Virus record (IMG/VR): IMGVR_UViG_3300045885_000299
Coordinates: 1 to 64,000 of that record
Strand: one strand, 5' to 3'
From: a virus
Length of the DNA stretch: 64,000 nucleotides
Part shown: positions 63,623-64,000 of the stretch, piece by piece
Layout: each line of letters opens with the position of its first letter
Numbering within the stretch: the stretch's first letter is position 1
The notes under the pieces: model-generated
Database searches by the model: none
What the model was told of the DNA's origin: nothing
The model's input: the letters and a program-made list of their open reading frames with translations, nothing else
Program-made: the position numbers and the translations under genes

Positions 63623-64000
63623 TCAGGGTCGGGAGCGCGATCGCCGCGGCGCGGCGCTGGTGTGCTCGATGGCTTCCCACTCGAGCAGGTCAAACTTGCC
63701 GAAGCCCTGGCTACGCAGGGCGCCCAGGCCGAGCTCCTGGCTCTGGACCCAAATGTCGGCCCACCACTCGGGCTCGATCGAATCCCTGGTCACCTTGACC
63801 TCGAACTCGATCTCCGAGCGCTGCGTGTACTCGTGGTAGCCAAGCGTGCTCTTCGGCCCCTGCGGCCCGCTCGGATGCCCAATCGCCAGGTGCACGCCGT
63901 CCGGCTCGGTGCGGCCCAGCCACAGCATGTCGGGCTCGACAAACACCCGTTCCGCCAGAAACGACTTGGGCCCCTTGCGCGTGGCGCCCCACTTGTCGCC
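63623..64000 (-). CDS. Partial protein with glycine-rich C-terminal loop
   Basis: The frame is open to the window edge (the first codon at 64000 reads Gly), so the N-terminus is missing. The C-terminus contains WVQSQELGLGALRSQGFGKFDL, a glycine-rich loop that resembles the RAMP/Cas7-type loop but also occurs in phage proteins without that role. About 125 residues are seen. Function unknown. Confidence 0.6.
   Translation of the reverse strand, partial: GDKWGATRKGPKSFLAERVFVEPDMLWLGRTEPDGVHLAIGHPSGPQGPKSTLGYHEYTQRSEIEFEVKVTRDSIEPEWWADIWVQSQELGLGALRSQGFGKFDLLEWEAIEHTSAAPRRSRSRP

Noticed and set aside
62548-63693. Minus-strand 381-codon open frame over the repeat array
   Set aside because: The product is a Pro/Ser/Thr/Arg mixture without structure. 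The lack of stops follows from the lack of TTA, CTA and TCA in a C-poor plus strand.
63623-64000. Cas7/RAMP protein because of the glycine-rich loop
   Set aside because: Only a loop resemblance at the end of a partial gene; no other Cas gene or repeat is present.
1-64000. tRNA or rRNA genes
   Set aside because: I saw no cloverleaf-like or rRNA-like sequence; a dedicated search was not possible.

Overview
The window is a GC-rich, densely packed segment of a tailed-phage or prophage genome. Nearly all genes are on the minus strand, with stop/start overlaps (ATGA, GTGA, TGATG), many GTG starts and no ribosomal or metabolic host genes. A tyrosine integrase points to a temperate lifestyle. Large terminase, portal, N4 gp56-type capsid, a T7-like order of adaptor and nozzle candidates and a 5009-residue polyvalent internal protein point to a short-tailed (podovirus-like) virion. 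The host cannot be named from the sequence; a high-GC bacterium is likely.

Layout, reading the minus strand from right to left. 64.0-63.6 kb: a partial gene at the edge, then about 1.1 kb without a credible gene, filled by a strand-skewed array of degenerate repeats. 62.5-61.4 kb: small early genes; two plus-strand genes at 60.9-61.4 kb. 60.1-58.0 kb: integrase, a small gene and a replication initiator whose coding sequence carries three 21-bp iterons. 58.0-52.1 kb: packaging and portal module. 51.8-50.7 kb: small genes with a LAGLIDADG-like homing endonuclease. 50.6-46.3 kb: a 1452-aa virion lysin-like protein. 46.3-43.9 kb: small virion genes and a predicted cysteine peptidase. 43.9-28.9 kb: the giant polyvalent gene, with a second gene apparently nested in its Gly/Pro linker. 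28.6-27.7 kb: a plus-strand PP-loop (PAPS reductase-like) gene. 27.6-23.0 kb: scaffold, capsid, decoration protein and glycosyltransferase. 22.6-10.8 kb: adsorption, tail and neck genes, interrupted by an HNH endonuclease. 10.8-0.1 kb: a lysozyme-like gene, then five or six small early operons with a DNA methyltransferase, a Mom-like DNA-modification protein and many zinc-ribbon proteins.

Two regulatory systems are visible. Early operons start at promoters whose -35 box sits in a 12-bp inverted repeat (TTGC-N4-GCAA), with a -10 box 17-18 bp away and often CGTAGACC at the expected transcription start; several end in hairpin terminators. A divergent HTH gene (7387-7644) shares one such site and is a candidate regulator. 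Late genes carry a different, gapless 26-nt element (GGCAG, 5 nt, TTGG, 3 nt, CTRGCGCTT). I find it nine times, always in a gene junction and mostly 18-26 nt before a start codon. It fits neither the sigma-70 nor the sigma-54 pattern and is the best candidate for an undescribed late control system.
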